Source: Mercurialis annua (taxonomy: Eukaryota > Streptophyta > Magnoliopsida > Malpighiales > Euphorbiaceae). Taken from it: DNA of 64,000 nucleotides. The DNA is taken from NCBI RefSeq assembly GCF_937616625.2, contig NC_065576.1:35366628-35430627 (forward strand), given 5' to 3'. The position numbers were made by a program, and so were the translations under genes. A model generated the notes under the pieces. That model had not been told where the DNA came from. It saw only the letters and a list, made by a program, of their open reading frames with translations, and ran no database searches. Positions 1 through 12,051 of the stretch are shown here, piece by piece (position 1 is the stretch's first letter; every line of letters starts with the position of its first letter).

Positions 1-1
1 C

Positions 2-450
2 AGAACAACACCAACAAAGGGAACGGGCGAAACGCCCTTCAGACTCGCCTACGGTACTGAAGAAGTGATGCCAATAGAGATCGGAATACCAAACCTCAGA
101 GTGAACTACTTGGAAGAAGAGACAAACAAAGCAAAAATAAGGCTATGCCTTGACCTGCTGGAAGAACGAAGAAACCAAGCAGGAATTCGAGTCGCAGCCT
201 ACAAGAAACCGCCTGCTAAATACCACAACAAAAGGGTAACTCAAGGGAATTCCAGATAGGCGATCTCGTCCTACGGAACGCAAAAATAGGTAGAGGGAAC
301 GCTGGAGTGAAGAAAATGCAACCAAACTAGGAAGGACCCCACATAATTGAAGAAACTACAGGAAAAGGCGCGTACAAGCTCAAAACAACGACCAAATCTA
401 TAGTCCGGAGATACTGGAATGTAGAACATCTAAGAAAATACTACCAATAA
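2..450 (+). pseudogene. Integrase C-terminal region of gypsy pol, broken
   Basis: Reading from base 2, the frame contains TGETPFRLAYGTE followed by MPIEIGIPNLR and then LDLLEERR, the typical end of the integrase core in plant Tat-lineage Ty3/gypsy polyproteins. The frame is lost near 235-250. In another frame it continues with QIGDLVLR, then a GPH block with a stop where a conserved Trp is expected (TAG at about 328-330), then GAYKL, and ends in EHLRKYY with a stop at 448-450. One frameshift and at least one nonsense codon make this a dead fragment. The upstream catalytic DDE residues are outside the window. Confidence 0.8.
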
Positions 451-832
451 AATCTCTCTTAGCATGTACCATGTTTTATTTATGAAATAAAAATTCAGAT
501 TCGCCGGAAATCTACACGAAATTTTACAAGCTCGCTTGAGCTCAGGTTAAAATAACAGACTCGTTTGAGTCTAAAAGAAAAATACAATGGGATCCTTCGT
601 ACCGATAAACAACAAAGCTCATTTGAATCTCTACTAGATTCACGAAAATACTTTCATGTAGTTTAAATTAACTTCAAGAAAATAAAAAGCAATGCACAAA
701 CGAGTTTAAATTAACTCGGAAACATAAACAAACAGGAGCAAGAAAAGATCGGAAAATTCTTCTATTAACAAAGAAAAGATTATAAGGGATCACAAAAATC
801 CATTACAAAAAATATATAATAAATACAAGAAA

Positions 833-2592
833 TCAAGACGATCTCTTCAGGGCTTCGGTTTTTTGCTTATCAACCTCTTTAGCAAGCGAAGCTGGATCCA
901 ATTTATTCACACTGGAAAGATAAACATTAGGGTTCTTCTCCCGCAGCTTCGCCCCAATCGCCAACTGGTACTGGGTCATCACTTGGCAATAAAAACTCCC
1001 AAACTCGAATAAATGGCGGCGAAGTCGTTCCTCCTCCGTCATCAGCAGATCACGTTCCTTGTTAAGGGCATCTGAAGAAGTCTTTAAGGACTCGATCTCT
1101 CCGGACAAAGTCTAAACTCGAGTCTCTAAAGAGGCAATATCCCTCTCTTTGGAAGACTTGGAAGAACATAGCTGCTGGTTGAGAGCTTCAGCCTCTTTCA
1201 AAGACTGCTCCATCTTCTCCTTCTCGGATTTCCAGGATCCACAGTCATTCTGAAACTGCTTCAGTTGGTCAACCGCATCCCGGCAGCGCTTCTCCAGAAC
1301 GGCGATCGACTGGATCACCTACAAAATAAAAATAAGCAATAAGTAAAGATGCAGCGATATTCAAAAAAGGAAAAATAGGAAAAAGAAACTGACCGAAAAA
1401 CCGCCAAGACAGGCGAACTCCGCGAGAGCATCGCTATGGTCTCGATCTATGGACTCAATGTCCTCCTTCAGCAGAATGTTCTCCATGAAAGCACAGAGAA
1501 CGTTGCCGTTAGACAACCGAGGCAGATCCTTCCTATCCGCCCATTCTGCAAAGCGAGGCGCTTCGCTAGTAGAAGCCTCTTTCGAGCTTTTTTTTTTTCA
1601 GCCTCTTTGAAGAAGGATTGGTCTGGTCCTCATAAGGTTTTTTCTTGCCGCAAGCCGGCGAATCCTCCTGAAGGATCTCATGATCCTTAGATTGAGGCAA
1701 AACAGCCTCTGATCCCACACCCGGGACCTTGTTAGCACCAAGGCTCGGAGTAGTCGTCGAGCTCGGGCTCGGATCAACAACTACAGGAGGAAGAATCCCG
1801 CTAGTCACCTCGCCCATATCTACAGACATGTCCACGTTAAAATTTTCAAGCAAATGATCGAGGAAAGTCGACATCCTACAAAATGATAAAATAAAAAGTT
1901 AGAAAAATATCTTCAAAAGGAAGATCCGCCAGAAGTAAGACACGACGACTCAAATACTGCTCTAAAATTACGCTGTATTTGGGCTTATCAGCTCAGCAGT
2001 CTGACAGACGAGTCTGGGCGAAATCTTTCTCTTCGTTAGATAATACTGGAATAGAAGAGAGAGAGACTTTACTTTGAGTAAAGCTCCGGGAAAAAGAAGA
2101 AAAAGAGGGATGTTGAACTAGAAAGAATTTTGGGGTCCAACCTTTCAGGGAGGAAGGAAGAACAAAAAGAGACTGGTTCAGCCGACCGCCAACAAACATA
2201 AACTCCTCGTCCTTTCAACGAGAGAAAGTATAAAAATAATTAAATAAACTTACTGAAGGCTCCTGACTACGAGACCTACAAGACTCGATAAAGGAGCAAA
2301 TAATGCGAATGACATTAGGATGAAGTAGGCTGAGGGGAATACCTAAATTTGTACGAATGTCTACAAATAAAGACTCTAGAGGAAAACGCAAACCAGCCAC
2401 ACACTGCTCATGAAAAACAACAATTTTATTGGCTAAATCAGTACTATGGTTCTCCCGACATTTCGATCCAGGTTTTATAATTAAAAAGGACTTTGTAAAA
2501 TCAAATTGTTCGACGAACTCCATTATCTTCTCAATAGATAAGGAACTTCGGGTGTGCTCAAGATCATCACACCCTTCGCCTACCTCTGACAT
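833..2592 (-). pseudogene. Antisense ORF of the Tat element (putative gypsy-type transposon protein)
   Basis: Several open stretches run on the minus strand, opposite to pol. The first (2592 down to about 2254) begins with Met and has the pattern VAGLRFPLESLFVDI followed by LSLLHPNVIRII. This resembles the plant family annotated as putative gypsy-type transposon (Transposase_28). It is followed by a consensus donor (CA|GTAAGT at 2253) and then a block with SLKGWTPKFFLV, also typical of that family. Further down there is a Pro/Ser-rich acidic stretch (1566-1874) and a heptad-like, Lys/Glu-rich segment (833-1318) that may form a coiled coil. The function of such ORFs is unknown. Whether the pieces are spliced together or are simply a decayed ORF cannot be decided here. 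Confidence 0.6.
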
Positions 2593-3121
2593 TTTAAATT
2601 AAATTGGGGGGAAATAAGGAGGAATAAAGAATTTTGAATTTAAAAGATCGAAACAAATAAAAATTGGAAAACTATCTTCAAGAACACGATAAACACATCG
2701 AATAGAGAAGAGAAAACCCAGAAACCAAAATACACAATCAAATGAAAATCAAAGTACCTTCAGATCAAGTACGCATGATCAAATGAAAGATATGAAGCAA
2801 CCTTGAAACGAGGAATCTTGAAGCAATGGAGCACAGTGAAGCAAGAAATTGCCTTATGAAAGATGAAGAAATTTCGATGAAAATCTCAAGTAAAATGAAA
2901 GAAATAACAAAAATGAATATATATGCCTAGAAAGGGGGATTAGGAAGATGAAGAGACATAACAACAATCGTCAATGAACGACACATAGTTGAGATGAAAA
3001 AATAGAAATCTTGCTGAAGAAGCAAAACGACACGCTCAAATATGTATCGACTTGCCTCAAATAGAGCTAAAGTTTACTAAGGCTTAAATACCATGACTTC
3101 AGCTCACTTGTGAGGGGCTAA

Positions 3122-3731
3122 TGATTGATACCAAATCCTATCATAAGTACTATGGAGCCGAGTCGCAGGAGATCCACTCTCAGATGATATCGGACTCCCG
3201 CCCAATGGGCTGACGCAGACAAAACCGGTGGCCGAATCTATAAGATCCGTCTTGACTGGAATACAATCTCAATCCACAAGGATAATACGGATCCTCTGAG
3301 GACTCGGACAAAGCGCGTAGACCCTGGGATTCGGACAGATCTCCAGATCGATTAACATTCTCGAAGATCTCTCCTATTTGGATAAAAACTCCAACTTAGG
3401 AAGATAACCTCTAATTTAGGAAGACGAGACTATTTAGGAAGACGGTCCTAAATAGGACTCATGTCTGAATAAGGAATCACACTCCTAATCAGGGTCAAAC
3501 CCTACTAAATAGGATTCACTTTTCTATTTCTAGTCTACAAGGTATATATTCAACTACTATATAAAGAGATTGAGGTATGCCTAAACACACAATTACATTC
3601 ATATACTCAAAACACTGCTTAAAGCTCAACACTGACTTTAGCATTAGAGAGTTAATCGGACAACCACCGTCCGATTAGCTTCTACCATGTTTTGCAGGTT
3701 AATCCACCAGATTAGAAGACAGACTGCATCA
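3122..3731 (+). repeat. 3' LTR of the Tat-like element
   Basis: The segment starts TGATTGATACC right after a short purine-rich tract (GTGAGGGGC) and ends TGCATCA, so the termini are TGAT...ATCA. It is about 610 bp and contains a TATA-like box near 3558. The boundary on the right is supported by Helitron homology that begins at 3732. The partner 5' LTR is outside the window. Confidence 0.65.
3558..3566 (+). promoter_or_regulatory. TATA box in LTR
   Basis: TATATAAAG lies about 165 bp before the LTR end, where a U3/R promoter would be expected. Motif and position only. Confidence 0.4.
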
Positions 3732-3911
3732 GTTACTAATCTAGACAATTATCTTGATATAGTATTATAAGTAGTTTATTTTAGTTAGTACTCTAACTCT
3801 AATAATTATCTCAATAATATTTTAATTAATAATTATATTTTATAAAATAAAAAAATTATTAACGTAAATGTGTTTGTCCCCCATCCTCCCTATCCGTGCT
3901 TTTATATAGTA
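3732..3911 (-). mobile_element. Helitron 5'-end remnant
   Basis: On the minus strand this begins TACTATATAAAAGC and continues with the same AT-rich sequence seen in the Helitron at 63201-63709, including ACATTTACGTTA and the blocks rich in TAATTATTAATTAAAA. The homology runs straight to 3732, where the LTR retrotransposon begins. This suggests the LTR element inserted into, or cut, this Helitron copy. Confidence 0.6.
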
Positions 3912-3918
3912 TAAATAA

Positions 3919-4185
3919 GGGTTAATTTGAAATTAAATCACGAACTTTATCTTAATTTGCAATTACAACACGAACTTTAAAACTTGGCAATGTCGGCAAC
4001 CAACTTTCATTTTTTGGCAAATTGATACACCGATCTAAAAACACATTGACGTGGATTTTGTAATGTACTGTCACGTGTCGTTACATGATTGGTCGGTGTA
4101 TCAACTTTCTAAAAAATAAATTTATTTACTGATATTGTCAAATTTCAAAGTTCGTATAGTAATTGCAAATCAGGATAAAACTATT
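3919..4185. mobile_element. Fold-back MITE, MULE-like, decayed
   Basis: Starts GGGTTAATTTGAAATTAAATC and contains CACGAACTTTATC and AATTTGCAATTACAACACG, the same arm sequence as the well-bounded MITE at 31426-31715. The second half is the inverted arm (TTGTCAAATTTCAAAGTTCG), but the right terminus is lost near 4185. Confidence 0.6.
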
Positions 4186-4572
4186 TTATACTTTCAAAAA
4201 TCATACTTTCTACTTTATTGTTTAATTTTTATAATTTATTTTTATTTGCAAATTTACTAAAAATGGAAGAGTGGCGGTTTAGGGGCTAGCAAGTGGTGAT
4301 CCGTCAATGGAAGCTAGTGGCCAGTAGACTGAATCTATTGACCAGTCGGCAATATTAGTGGTTAATGAATGTCAACTGGTAAATGGTGGTATATTGATTA
4401 TGGACAAGTGGCTGTTGATTTTAGACACTTTGAAAGAGATCTATAGAGAGTGAATTTTAAATGTATATTAATCATTTGAACACAATATTATAAAATTCAC
4501 CAAAAATATATCTTAGATCACTTTAAATTTAAATTTAAATTTAATATCACATTAAATTTAAAGTAGGCCTAC
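4186..4572. other. Intergenic, unassigned
   Basis: No supportable gene. A less AT-rich patch at about 4265-4430 has short alternating TGG/AGTGG words and may be a decayed repeat. No ORF or terminal repeat was recognised. Confidence 0.4.
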
Positions 4573-5064
4573 TGTCTCAAAAAATTCTGAACTTTTAGCC
4601 CCTTCTCAATTCTATCCAAACGTTGAAAACTGGTCAATTTTAACTTATTTTATATTTTCTCGTTTCAATTATACCCTAATTTTTTAATTTTTCACAATTT
4701 TTTTATTTAAATGATGAAATCATTTAATTAACTAAATTTAATGATAAAATTAAATTTATTTCCATTTAAAAAAGTACAAATAAGTGTTTTATTTTTAAAA
4801 ACTAACTAAAAACCATAATCAAATTAAAACTAATTTAAATTCTTAATTAATTTAACTAAATCTAAATAAATTTTCAACATATACAATTAATATATGCTAA
4901 ACATGGAGAACGTTTTTTAATTTTTTTTCAAACAAAAAAAACTTTAATTTAATATTTTAGGGTACTATTGAAACACAAAAATGCAAAATAGAATAAAATT
5001 AACCAGTTTTTAACGTTGGGGTAGAATTGAAAAGGGGCTAAAAGGTCGGTTTTTTTTTGAGGCT
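4573..5064. mobile_element. Non-autonomous MULE-type MITE, 492 bp
   Basis: The two ends form a long imperfect inverted repeat. The left arm has CTTTTAGCCCCTTCTCAATTC and AACGTTGAAAACTGGT, and the right arm has the complements. The flanks TAGGCCTAC (4564-4572) and TAGGCCTTT (5065-5073) match at 7 of 9 positions, consistent with an old 9-bp Mutator-type target duplication. There is no coding content. Confidence 0.6.
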
Positions 5065-5101
5065 TAGGCCTTTAAAGTATAATCCAATTTCAATTTAAAA
5101 A

Positions 5102-5875
5102 GAGGAAATTACACCATTTACCAAAAAAAATGAAAAAAATTACAAAACTACATGTTGACTTTTTTCATTTACAAAAAACTTAATAATATTTACAAAAGTA
5201 CAAAAAAATAAAAAATAATATCAAACATACGGTGTATACTGTGGGTATAATGTCAGTATACTAATTAACATTATATCAACATTATACCAAAATTATACCA
5301 ATATTATACATACTGAGATTTTATTAATATTAAATAAAAATTTACCAAAATTACATCAAATCGTATACTAAAAATTAAATTAATAATATACCAAAATTAT
5401 ACCAACAGTATACCAAGAGTGTACACATCAAAATATACTGAAATTTTATTATTACATCAACATTACACCACATCGCATACTAAATATTAACCTAACAATA
5501 TACTAAAATTATACCAACAATATACAAATTCTCTAGTTCATTACCAACTATAGTGAAAAATACATATAAAAAAAATATACATGTTATGAACTAGAAAATA
5601 TATATAAAAATTTAATATCGATATACCGAAAATATACTGAAATTATACCAATAATAAACCAAATATTACTTTTAAATTATCTGATTTATAGTTTTAATAT
5701 TCCAAAATTATACCATAATTATACCGACATTATACAAATCGTACTTTTGTAATTAATTTTTATTTTTTGGTACTTTTATAATTAATTTTAATTCAGTCGT
5801 ATTTTTGTAAATAAAAAAAATTTACAGGTACTTTTATAAATATTTTTAAAATTTTAGATACTTTGTCATCGTCCC
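5102..5875. mobile_element. Non-autonomous MULE, 774 bp, ATTATACCAA-rich
   Basis: Flanked by perfect 9-bp duplications ATTTAAAAA (5093-5101 and 5876-5884). The left end is GAGGAAATTACACC and the right end ...CATCGTCCC. The outer 150 bp or so on each side are inverted copies rich in ACAAAAGTAC. The middle is filled with degenerate ATTATACCAA repeats. There is no ORF. The GAGGAAATTACA terminus is shared with the elements at 22110 and 27389. Confidence 0.7.
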
Positions 5876-5884
5876 ATTTAAAAA

Positions 5885-6455
5885 TACTTCATAAAAGATC
5901 CACCATAAATCCACCCAGTGGCTAACTCCATGGTGGAGTTTTAGTAATTTTTTACATTTAGTACTTTTTATAAATTTATTGTGGATAATTGGAAAATAAT
6001 TTTTCCATCTGTATAAACTTCAATTTGTTTAGTGAGAAAAAATGATTTTTAATTAAACTAAATGTATTCAAGCAATTATAAATTAAAACTAGAAAATTCT
6101 TGGATATATACTATTTATTAGAACAATTGGCAATTCACAATATTTTTATGTTATTCGGGTCATGAAGTATGATTAATGTGCCGATTATATAGTTTAGGTT
6201 GATTTAAAGCACTTAATCACACTCTATCGAATCAACTAACTAGTAAAAGCCTAATTAATTCAACTAACCGACACACAATTTATTTTCGTATAATTACTAG
6301 TTAAATTAATCAGTCGACTCAACTTATTAACCTAGTTCTAAGAACATCAAATTCTTCACTTATTCTCCTCTTATTAATTATTAGATTGTTGATTTCTAGG
6401 TCTATTACCAAAATGCTACCTCGAGTCAATTTTTACTCACAATGAAAGGATTTAT
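5885..6455. other. Intergenic, nothing recognised
   Basis: AT-rich sequence without ORFs, terminal repeats or homology to other parts of the window that I could see. Confidence 0.5.
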
Positions 6456-6626
6456 GTCACGACCCGATTTCTCAAATCGATACCGGCGCTAGGAAATGGG
6501 AGTGGTTGCTCTAAAACCTGTAGCGAGCCTAATTTCACGACAAATTTTTTGCGAAACATAAAACCGGTTATAATTTATTAATTTCTTTTACAGTAAACCG
6601 GTAAAATCGCATAATGAAACTTGGGT

Positions 6627-7650
6627 GTTTGATACGCATATTTTGTATAACATTTTTTAAGTATGATTATTAGTAATACTTTCTATTTTTGAGGAAATTA
6701 TTCTTGTAAAGGTGTTGTATTATAGAAAAATTATACAAGAAAAACATGGACAAAGAATCAAAAAAAATTGTGAATAAACGAAGAAGTTATATCAAATTGA
6801 TCCTTGTTCATTAATGAATAATTTTGTCCTTTTTCAAGACCTCAAATAAGAAAGCTTTCTTCATATGAATTTTTGTAGACACCCTAAACTTTCCAAAACA
6901 TCAAGAATTGGAGCATTTGGAGTTCCATAGATCAGCCCATGAATTTTGTAATATTGACAAATTGCACGTTGCATTAGATGTCTTGCATATTTGACCCTTT
7001 TCTATTAATTGGATATTTTTAAATACGTATTAATCTCTAATGAATTTCTGTTCTTCGTATGAAATAAACTAAACATCTCAAACTTTCCAATGGTTCAAGA
7101 ACCAAATCATTTGAAGTTGTGTACGAAGCGTTATGGATGTCTGAAGTTAGTGCATGCGCTGACATCAGTCCGGCCGGGCATGAAGGATCCCGCCGGCTGG
7201 ATGGATGAGGAGGCAGGCTGGAAACACCTCTGAGACAACCTCCTTCCGGGCATGAAGGATTCCTGCCGACCAGCAGGAATGCCTTGGGGGGCAGGAATGT
7301 GCAGCGAGACAAAATCCGAATTTCCTAATTTCTCTAGGATTTGACTTCAAAACGATTTTCCGACTTGCATAAGGACTCAATATCTTCCCATAGATAAAGA
7401 GTACTTCAAGAATATGTAATTAATCTAGTTTTTCATTGTTTTTCTAGTTTACAAACACTTTAAGTTTTAGTTAATCTCTTTTAGTTCTTTAGAGTTACTT
7501 TAAGAATTAATCTTTCTAAGCTTGATTCGAAAACTTGTATTCTGAATAATTCCAGGTTTTTGTTTTAATATTTTTTATTTCAATCTCTTATCTTAATTAT
7601 GTTTATGATTGTTAATTGTTTATTTACCTTAAGCATGGCAAGCTAAATTA
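6627..7650 (+). mobile_element. LTR-like fragment, possibly Athila-type
   Basis: Starts TGTTTGATACGC and ends around GCATGGCAAGCTAAATTAG. The latter resembles CATGAGTAGCTAAACTCC inside the solo LTR at 34879-36366, so it may be a truncated LTR of a related family. A GC-rich block at 7150-7305 repeats CCGGGCATGAAGGAT and contains palindromic words. No target duplication was found and both ends are approximate. Confidence 0.35.
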
Positions 7651-7810
7651 GTTAACTTAGAATATATCTTAAAAAGTCCGTTTAAAATGTTTGGTATTAC
7701 TTTTAAAACCTCCTTTTAAAATCTTTACTTTTAGGTTTAAAACATCTGTTTCAAAATGTTTACGATCGTCGAAAAACTATGTCGAGTTACTAGGAGAAAA
7801 CCCCTCGGAA

Positions 7811-7830
7811 CCCCCCCCCCCCCCCCCCCC
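7811..7830 (+). repeat. Poly(C) run of 20
   Basis: Twenty consecutive C residues within the old LTR fragment. Either a mononucleotide expansion or an assembly or sequencing length uncertainty. Confidence 0.9.
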
Positions 7831-8007
7831 GCGAAAATTCTCCGTCAAACTCCCATAAGCCTGGCCTTCGAAGCCGCTACCCGTCCACACAGGATTGGCT
7901 GTGCGTTCGCACAGCAACTGTACGTTGTGCGGGCACACAGCAAGCTCCGCCCCAGAAATTTGAAATTTCTAGTCTTTCAGACCTCCTCCAGACGTTCGGA
8001 GCGTTGT

Positions 8008-8343
8008 TGTAATACCCCGTATTTTATAAGCCACGTGTAAAGCTTTTATTAGCCGGGAATACGTAAATTAAATTTAAGTGTAAATTTAATTTATAAGTAT
8101 TTCTAAAATTATATCGTAATAATAGGAGTTTAAAATTTAAATCGAGTATTTAAATTTTAATAAAATGATATGAACGAGATTAATAGAATAGAAGATACGA
8201 CTGGAGTCGTAAGATAAAAATATATTGATAATTAATATATCAATATACCACTCTAATTGTAGAGTTTAATATTTCGGATAAAACCCCGAAATTAAAATGT
8301 CGAAACTCGGAAGTCTCGACGTGTTATTAACGAATATAAGTTA

Positions 8344-8388
<45 letters not shown>

Positions 8389-11241
8389 TATATTATATTA
8401 ATTAAAAAAAAAGAGGATAAGAAAGAAAGAGTGAGTTGGTGGCAAGTTATGGAAAAAGTATTATTTGGTCCTTGGATTCTTTACTTTAATTAGTTTTAGT
8501 TATAAACTAATTAAATATTATTCGTTAGTCCAAATTAAAATAAAATTATATATAAATCCCGAGCGAATAATTTTAGTGTCATTATTCGCGAAATAATTTG
8601 ACGAAGCTATCGTCAAAGTTTCATAGAATTTGGACGTAGAAAGTTTAATCAAGTGGGACTGATTTGGACCTAATAAATCTTCGGAGATTTATTAAAAATA
8701 AAATATAAATTTTTATTCTCATTATATTTTATTAGATTTTTGGGTAAATTTTTACGAAATTCGAAAGTCGTTTCCGTTTGAGCTACGGACGACTAGTTTA
8801 GAAGTTGGTTTAAAGTGCATGATTGAGCTAGTACTAAAGAGTACTTTAGCCAACATTATATATATAACATTTGAAGAGGGAATTAGGGTACAGAAACCAT
8901 TTTCTCATTCTGAGAAAAGGAATGGAGGCGCTGAAACTTTAAACAGTGCGCAAAAATTAGCTTTTCGATCCGTTCGATCCGTTTCTCGATTCTAACTCCG
9001 TTTTTTCGACGATTACTCAAGTAATCGAGGTACTAAACCCGTATTAAACGTTTATTTTAATATATTTCGATATATTTCGAATATATATTCGTTTATAAAC
9101 GGTTACCGTATCGAACGATTAAAATATACGTTCAAATTGTGATTGGATTGTGTATATGTGAACTAGGACGTTAAAATAGCGTTTTTGCAGCGTTTTGAAA
9201 TTCAATAGAACGTCGGAATGGCCCGGGGATCGATTTTCCCCGGGGCAGGCCTGATGTGCGCCCGCACAGCAGAGGCTGTGCGAACGCACAGCTAGTCAAC
9301 TGTGCGAACGCACAGCTGGCTATGCGAACGCACAGCCAGTCACGTGCGGACGCACAGTGACTTAGCGGGACGTGTGCGTAGGGACTTTTTCAGACTTTTT
9401 CGGCGGACTTTCGAGGGGCGATTTTGAAATGTTTTCGCCTAGTAACTCGATGTGTTGTCTGACCGAAACTAAAATATTTTAAATAAATATTTTTAAACAT
9501 AAGTCAAAGACTTTTAAAATGAGATTTTAAAAGTAAAGTTAAACATTTAAAAAGGACTTTAAAAGAGTTAAAGTCGATGTTTAACCGGTTTAAAAGAATT
9601 AGCAAACGATGTTGCTAAATAATTAGTATACGACTGTGAATTATTTTGACAATCAAGTCGATACTATTAAATGATTTTAATTAGGTATTGCTATAACTAA
9701 AATGACTTCTAGAGTGAAGTCTAAACGTTTTCTCGAGGTGAAAACGGTTTAAATAGTTTTTAAAGAGAAAGAGACCATACGTGCTATTTGTTATGTGAAT
9801 TGCATGATTTGATTAAACCTAGGTTTCAGGACCTAGATATTTATACCAGAAATGAGTATTGATGTGCTGTCTTGTGTGTTTTGTATGTTTGATCCGACTA
9901 GCTGTCCAGCAGTCAGACCAGGACTCAGGGGAGTCTGTCACACATACGGCAGGGCTAAGTAGTAACTTAGCAGTACTGTGAGTTTACATGTTTACTTTTG
10001 AATATCAGTATTCAATTATTTTAAATCCATAAATCGCAGTAGTATAACTTAGCCAAGAAAGGTCCATTGGAACGAGCTACCTATTGGGCAGCAATAAGGT
10101 TGTGTGATCACCAACACCGATTTTTAGATATACTTCTGTCGAGGTATAGAGGTATGTCTGTCGTGTAAGTCATTGGGAAAGTAGATGCCCTGACTTCACG
10201 GGTAAACCCTGAGACGACAGTAATACAGTTACGGTCGCGGGTAAAACCGCGATGGCAGTTTCATGATTACGGTCCAGGTACCAGAGATACAGAAGTGGAC
10301 GGCAGTGACTCGGGTCACGGTCTTTATTCTGTTGTCTATCAGCTCGTAAGATAAGTGTGTCTGTTAGGACAATTGTGGACTAGGGTTTCATATGGATCGA
10401 TATATTGGTAACATATTTTATATATATAACGGTTTTATATATATGATGCGATTTTGGTATTTACCTGTAAACTGTTTACTCACTCAGAAATATTTATATT
10501 TCTGACCCCGTTGTTGTTATCCCATTTTTCAGGAAACGAGCTTTGAGATTAGTCGAGCTTCCACATCTCTTTTTCAGGAAAGCTCTTCTTTGGTATGCTG
10601 CAATAGTATAAGTGTGATATGCCAGCAGCCGTGCCACTAGTCCTCTGTTTAGATACTCTGATAGGATCTAGTGCACATATGTACCTTTCGGGTGGCTGCT
10701 TAGTGGCATATTGTATCTAGTTACCGAGTCGGCCTCGTGAGTTTTTATGAGGGTTAAAAACATTAAGGTTTATATACGCCGGCTACGTGTAACCGGTCCG
10801 TTGTGTATTTTAATGTGTTTAATACCACCGTTGCGAGACGCAGAGGTGTCCGCATTATTTTATTAAACATATTAATGGTGGCGTGTGGATTGGAACAAGG
10901 CTGCCTATGTGTTAAGGCAAGCGAGACTTAAGTCCCTGGTTTCCATTGCTACCACGCCAGGTTTTCAGAAGGAAGCGAGGGTTGAGATAACGAGGTTATC
11001 CAACCAGTACTTCTGAAAACCAGATTTCGCTTATGTGTATAATTTTAGAAATGTGTTTGCGTTAAACGGAAAAAGTTTTAACGGCGTTTTCTGAAAACGG
11101 ATCGTACGCGAGGTGCGATCTTTTAATAATATTTGCGAAAAATTTCTAGAGGTTCTAGGCTTGCTACGGGTTTCGGAACAACCATTCCCATTCTCTAGCG
11201 CCGGTCGTGACTTGGATTAGGGTGGAATTCGGGTCGTGACA
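8008..11241 (+). repeat. 5' LTR of the LARD-like element
   Basis: 3234 bp, from TGTAATACCCCGT to GTCGTGACA. It contains a long AT dinucleotide tract (about 8346-8383) and a GC-rich palindrome cluster at 9255-9355. It serves as the empty-site reference for the MITE in the 3' LTR. Confidence 0.9.
9255..9355. repeat. Cluster of CTGTGCG-NN-CGCACAG palindromes
   Basis: Five short hairpin-forming units in about 100 bp: 9255-9268, 9275-9292 (GCTGTGCGAACGCACAGC), 9300-9315, 9320-9335 (one mismatch) and 9344-9355. The surrounding LTR is AT-rich, so the cluster stands out. Function unknown. Confidence 0.9.
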
Positions 11242-11245
11242 AAGG

Positions 11246-11257
11246 TGGTATCAGAGC
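11246..11257 (+). other. Primer binding site (initiator Met tRNA type)
   Basis: TGGTATCAGAGC lies four bases after the 5' LTR. This is the standard plant retrotransposon sequence complementary to the 3' end of initiator methionine tRNA. Confidence 0.85.
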
Positions 11258-11793
11258 AACATTTTAAGTACTCGGCCATCCGATGTACTGTTGCTGATAC
11301 TGTTAAGTAAGATGTGTTAAGAATTAAGGGGATTCCTAGTAGACTATTGCAGCAACATAGGATTCGAGTCATGTCTTGATCAGTTTTCAGTTGTTGAAAA
11401 CATTCAGCTATAAGTAGCAATCCGTATACTTGTGTTGTGTATATGTGATGTTTGATCAGGAACATATGAAATGTTCTTGTGTTTGAAACACGATACTAAC
11501 AAGGGAACATGTGAGATGTTCCTGTGTTCGAGATGCTCTATTAGAGTAGTACGCAATGGTCAGATCAATTGACCAGTATTCAAGGAAGTTGATTCTGTTC
11601 GAATACAGAACGAGGCGAAGATTCTAGAAGAATCGTTTGTTTGAGAAAATAGTTAGATTTTCTCTGAACTATATGTGTGATTGCTATGTGTTTTATTTTA
11701 TATGTGTTTATAAGGTGTTATCTGTTATATGAAAATGTGTTTTTCTATAGCTGTTATATCGGCTACTTGCGTTATGGCCACATGTGTTTCAGC

Positions 11794-12051
11794 ATGTCTG
11801 GGCCTAGTCGACCTCAGCCGCATGTCGTGCCTGATAATCCATTAGAGGCTGAAGATTTTACTTCAGTTGATAAGATGGATACAGACGACGATGATATTGA
11901 ATTAGAGGATCTGGAAAGATTAATGGGAAACATAGATGTTATTGACGACAGTATTGATTCAGTGTCTGAATCTACTGTTATATCAGCCTATATAAGGTTT
12001 AGGCTGGGGGAGGATTTAGAAAAGATAAAATATCTAAGGATAGTTCAATAA
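11794..12051 (+). CDS. Short acidic ORF at the gag position of the LARD-like element
   Basis: An ORF of 85 codons starting MSGPSRPQPHVVPDNP, about 540 bp after the primer binding site, where gag would begin. The protein is strongly acidic, with a DTDDDDIELEDLERL segment around residues 29-43. There is no zinc knuckle or other gag motif. It may be the N-terminal remnant of a gag gene or a chance ORF. The following 3.6 kb has many stops in all frames. Confidence 0.35.
   Translation: MSGPSRPQPHVVPDNPLEAEDFTSVDKMDTDDDDIELEDLERLMGNIDVIDDSIDSVSESTVISAYIRFRLGEDLEKIKYLRIVQ

Larger units (their letters stand above)
1..3731 (+). mobile_element. Ty3/gypsy LTR retrotransposon, Tat-like lineage, 3' part only
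   Basis: This is the 3' portion of an LTR retrotransposon whose 5' part lies outside the window. In order it has the C-terminal part of the integrase on the plus strand, a long non-coding spacer, an antisense ORF on the minus strand, and a 3' LTR. That layout, with an extra antisense ORF between pol and the 3' LTR, is known from plant Tat/Retand-type elements. Helitron-like sequence resumes directly after base 3731, which independently supports that right boundary. The candidate target duplication GTTAC follows, but its partner is outside the window. The coding parts are broken, so the element looks inactive. Confidence 0.8.
6456..8007 (-). mobile_element. Old long-LTR fragment (minus orientation), left portion
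   Basis: Begins TGTCACGACCCG and continues with ACCGGCGCTAGG and TAGCGAGCC, the reverse complement of the 3' end of the LTRs at 8008 and 15716. From about 7650 to 8007 it again matches the reverse complement of the same LTR family (ATGTCGAGTTACTAGG, GGCTGTGCGTTCGCACAGC). The stretch between is occupied by a different LTR-like sequence. The copy continues after 19295, so the young element at 8008-19295 sits inside it. Confidence 0.65.

Noticed and set aside
7037..7380. Two minus-strand ORFs with Cys/Pro-rich stretches
   Set aside because: They come from a GC-rich repeated block in an LTR-like fragment; overlapping frames and no family.
9255..9355. A CRISPR-like array, because of regularly repeated palindromes
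   Set aside because: Spacers are irregular and very short, the units sit inside a plant LTR, and there are no cas genes.
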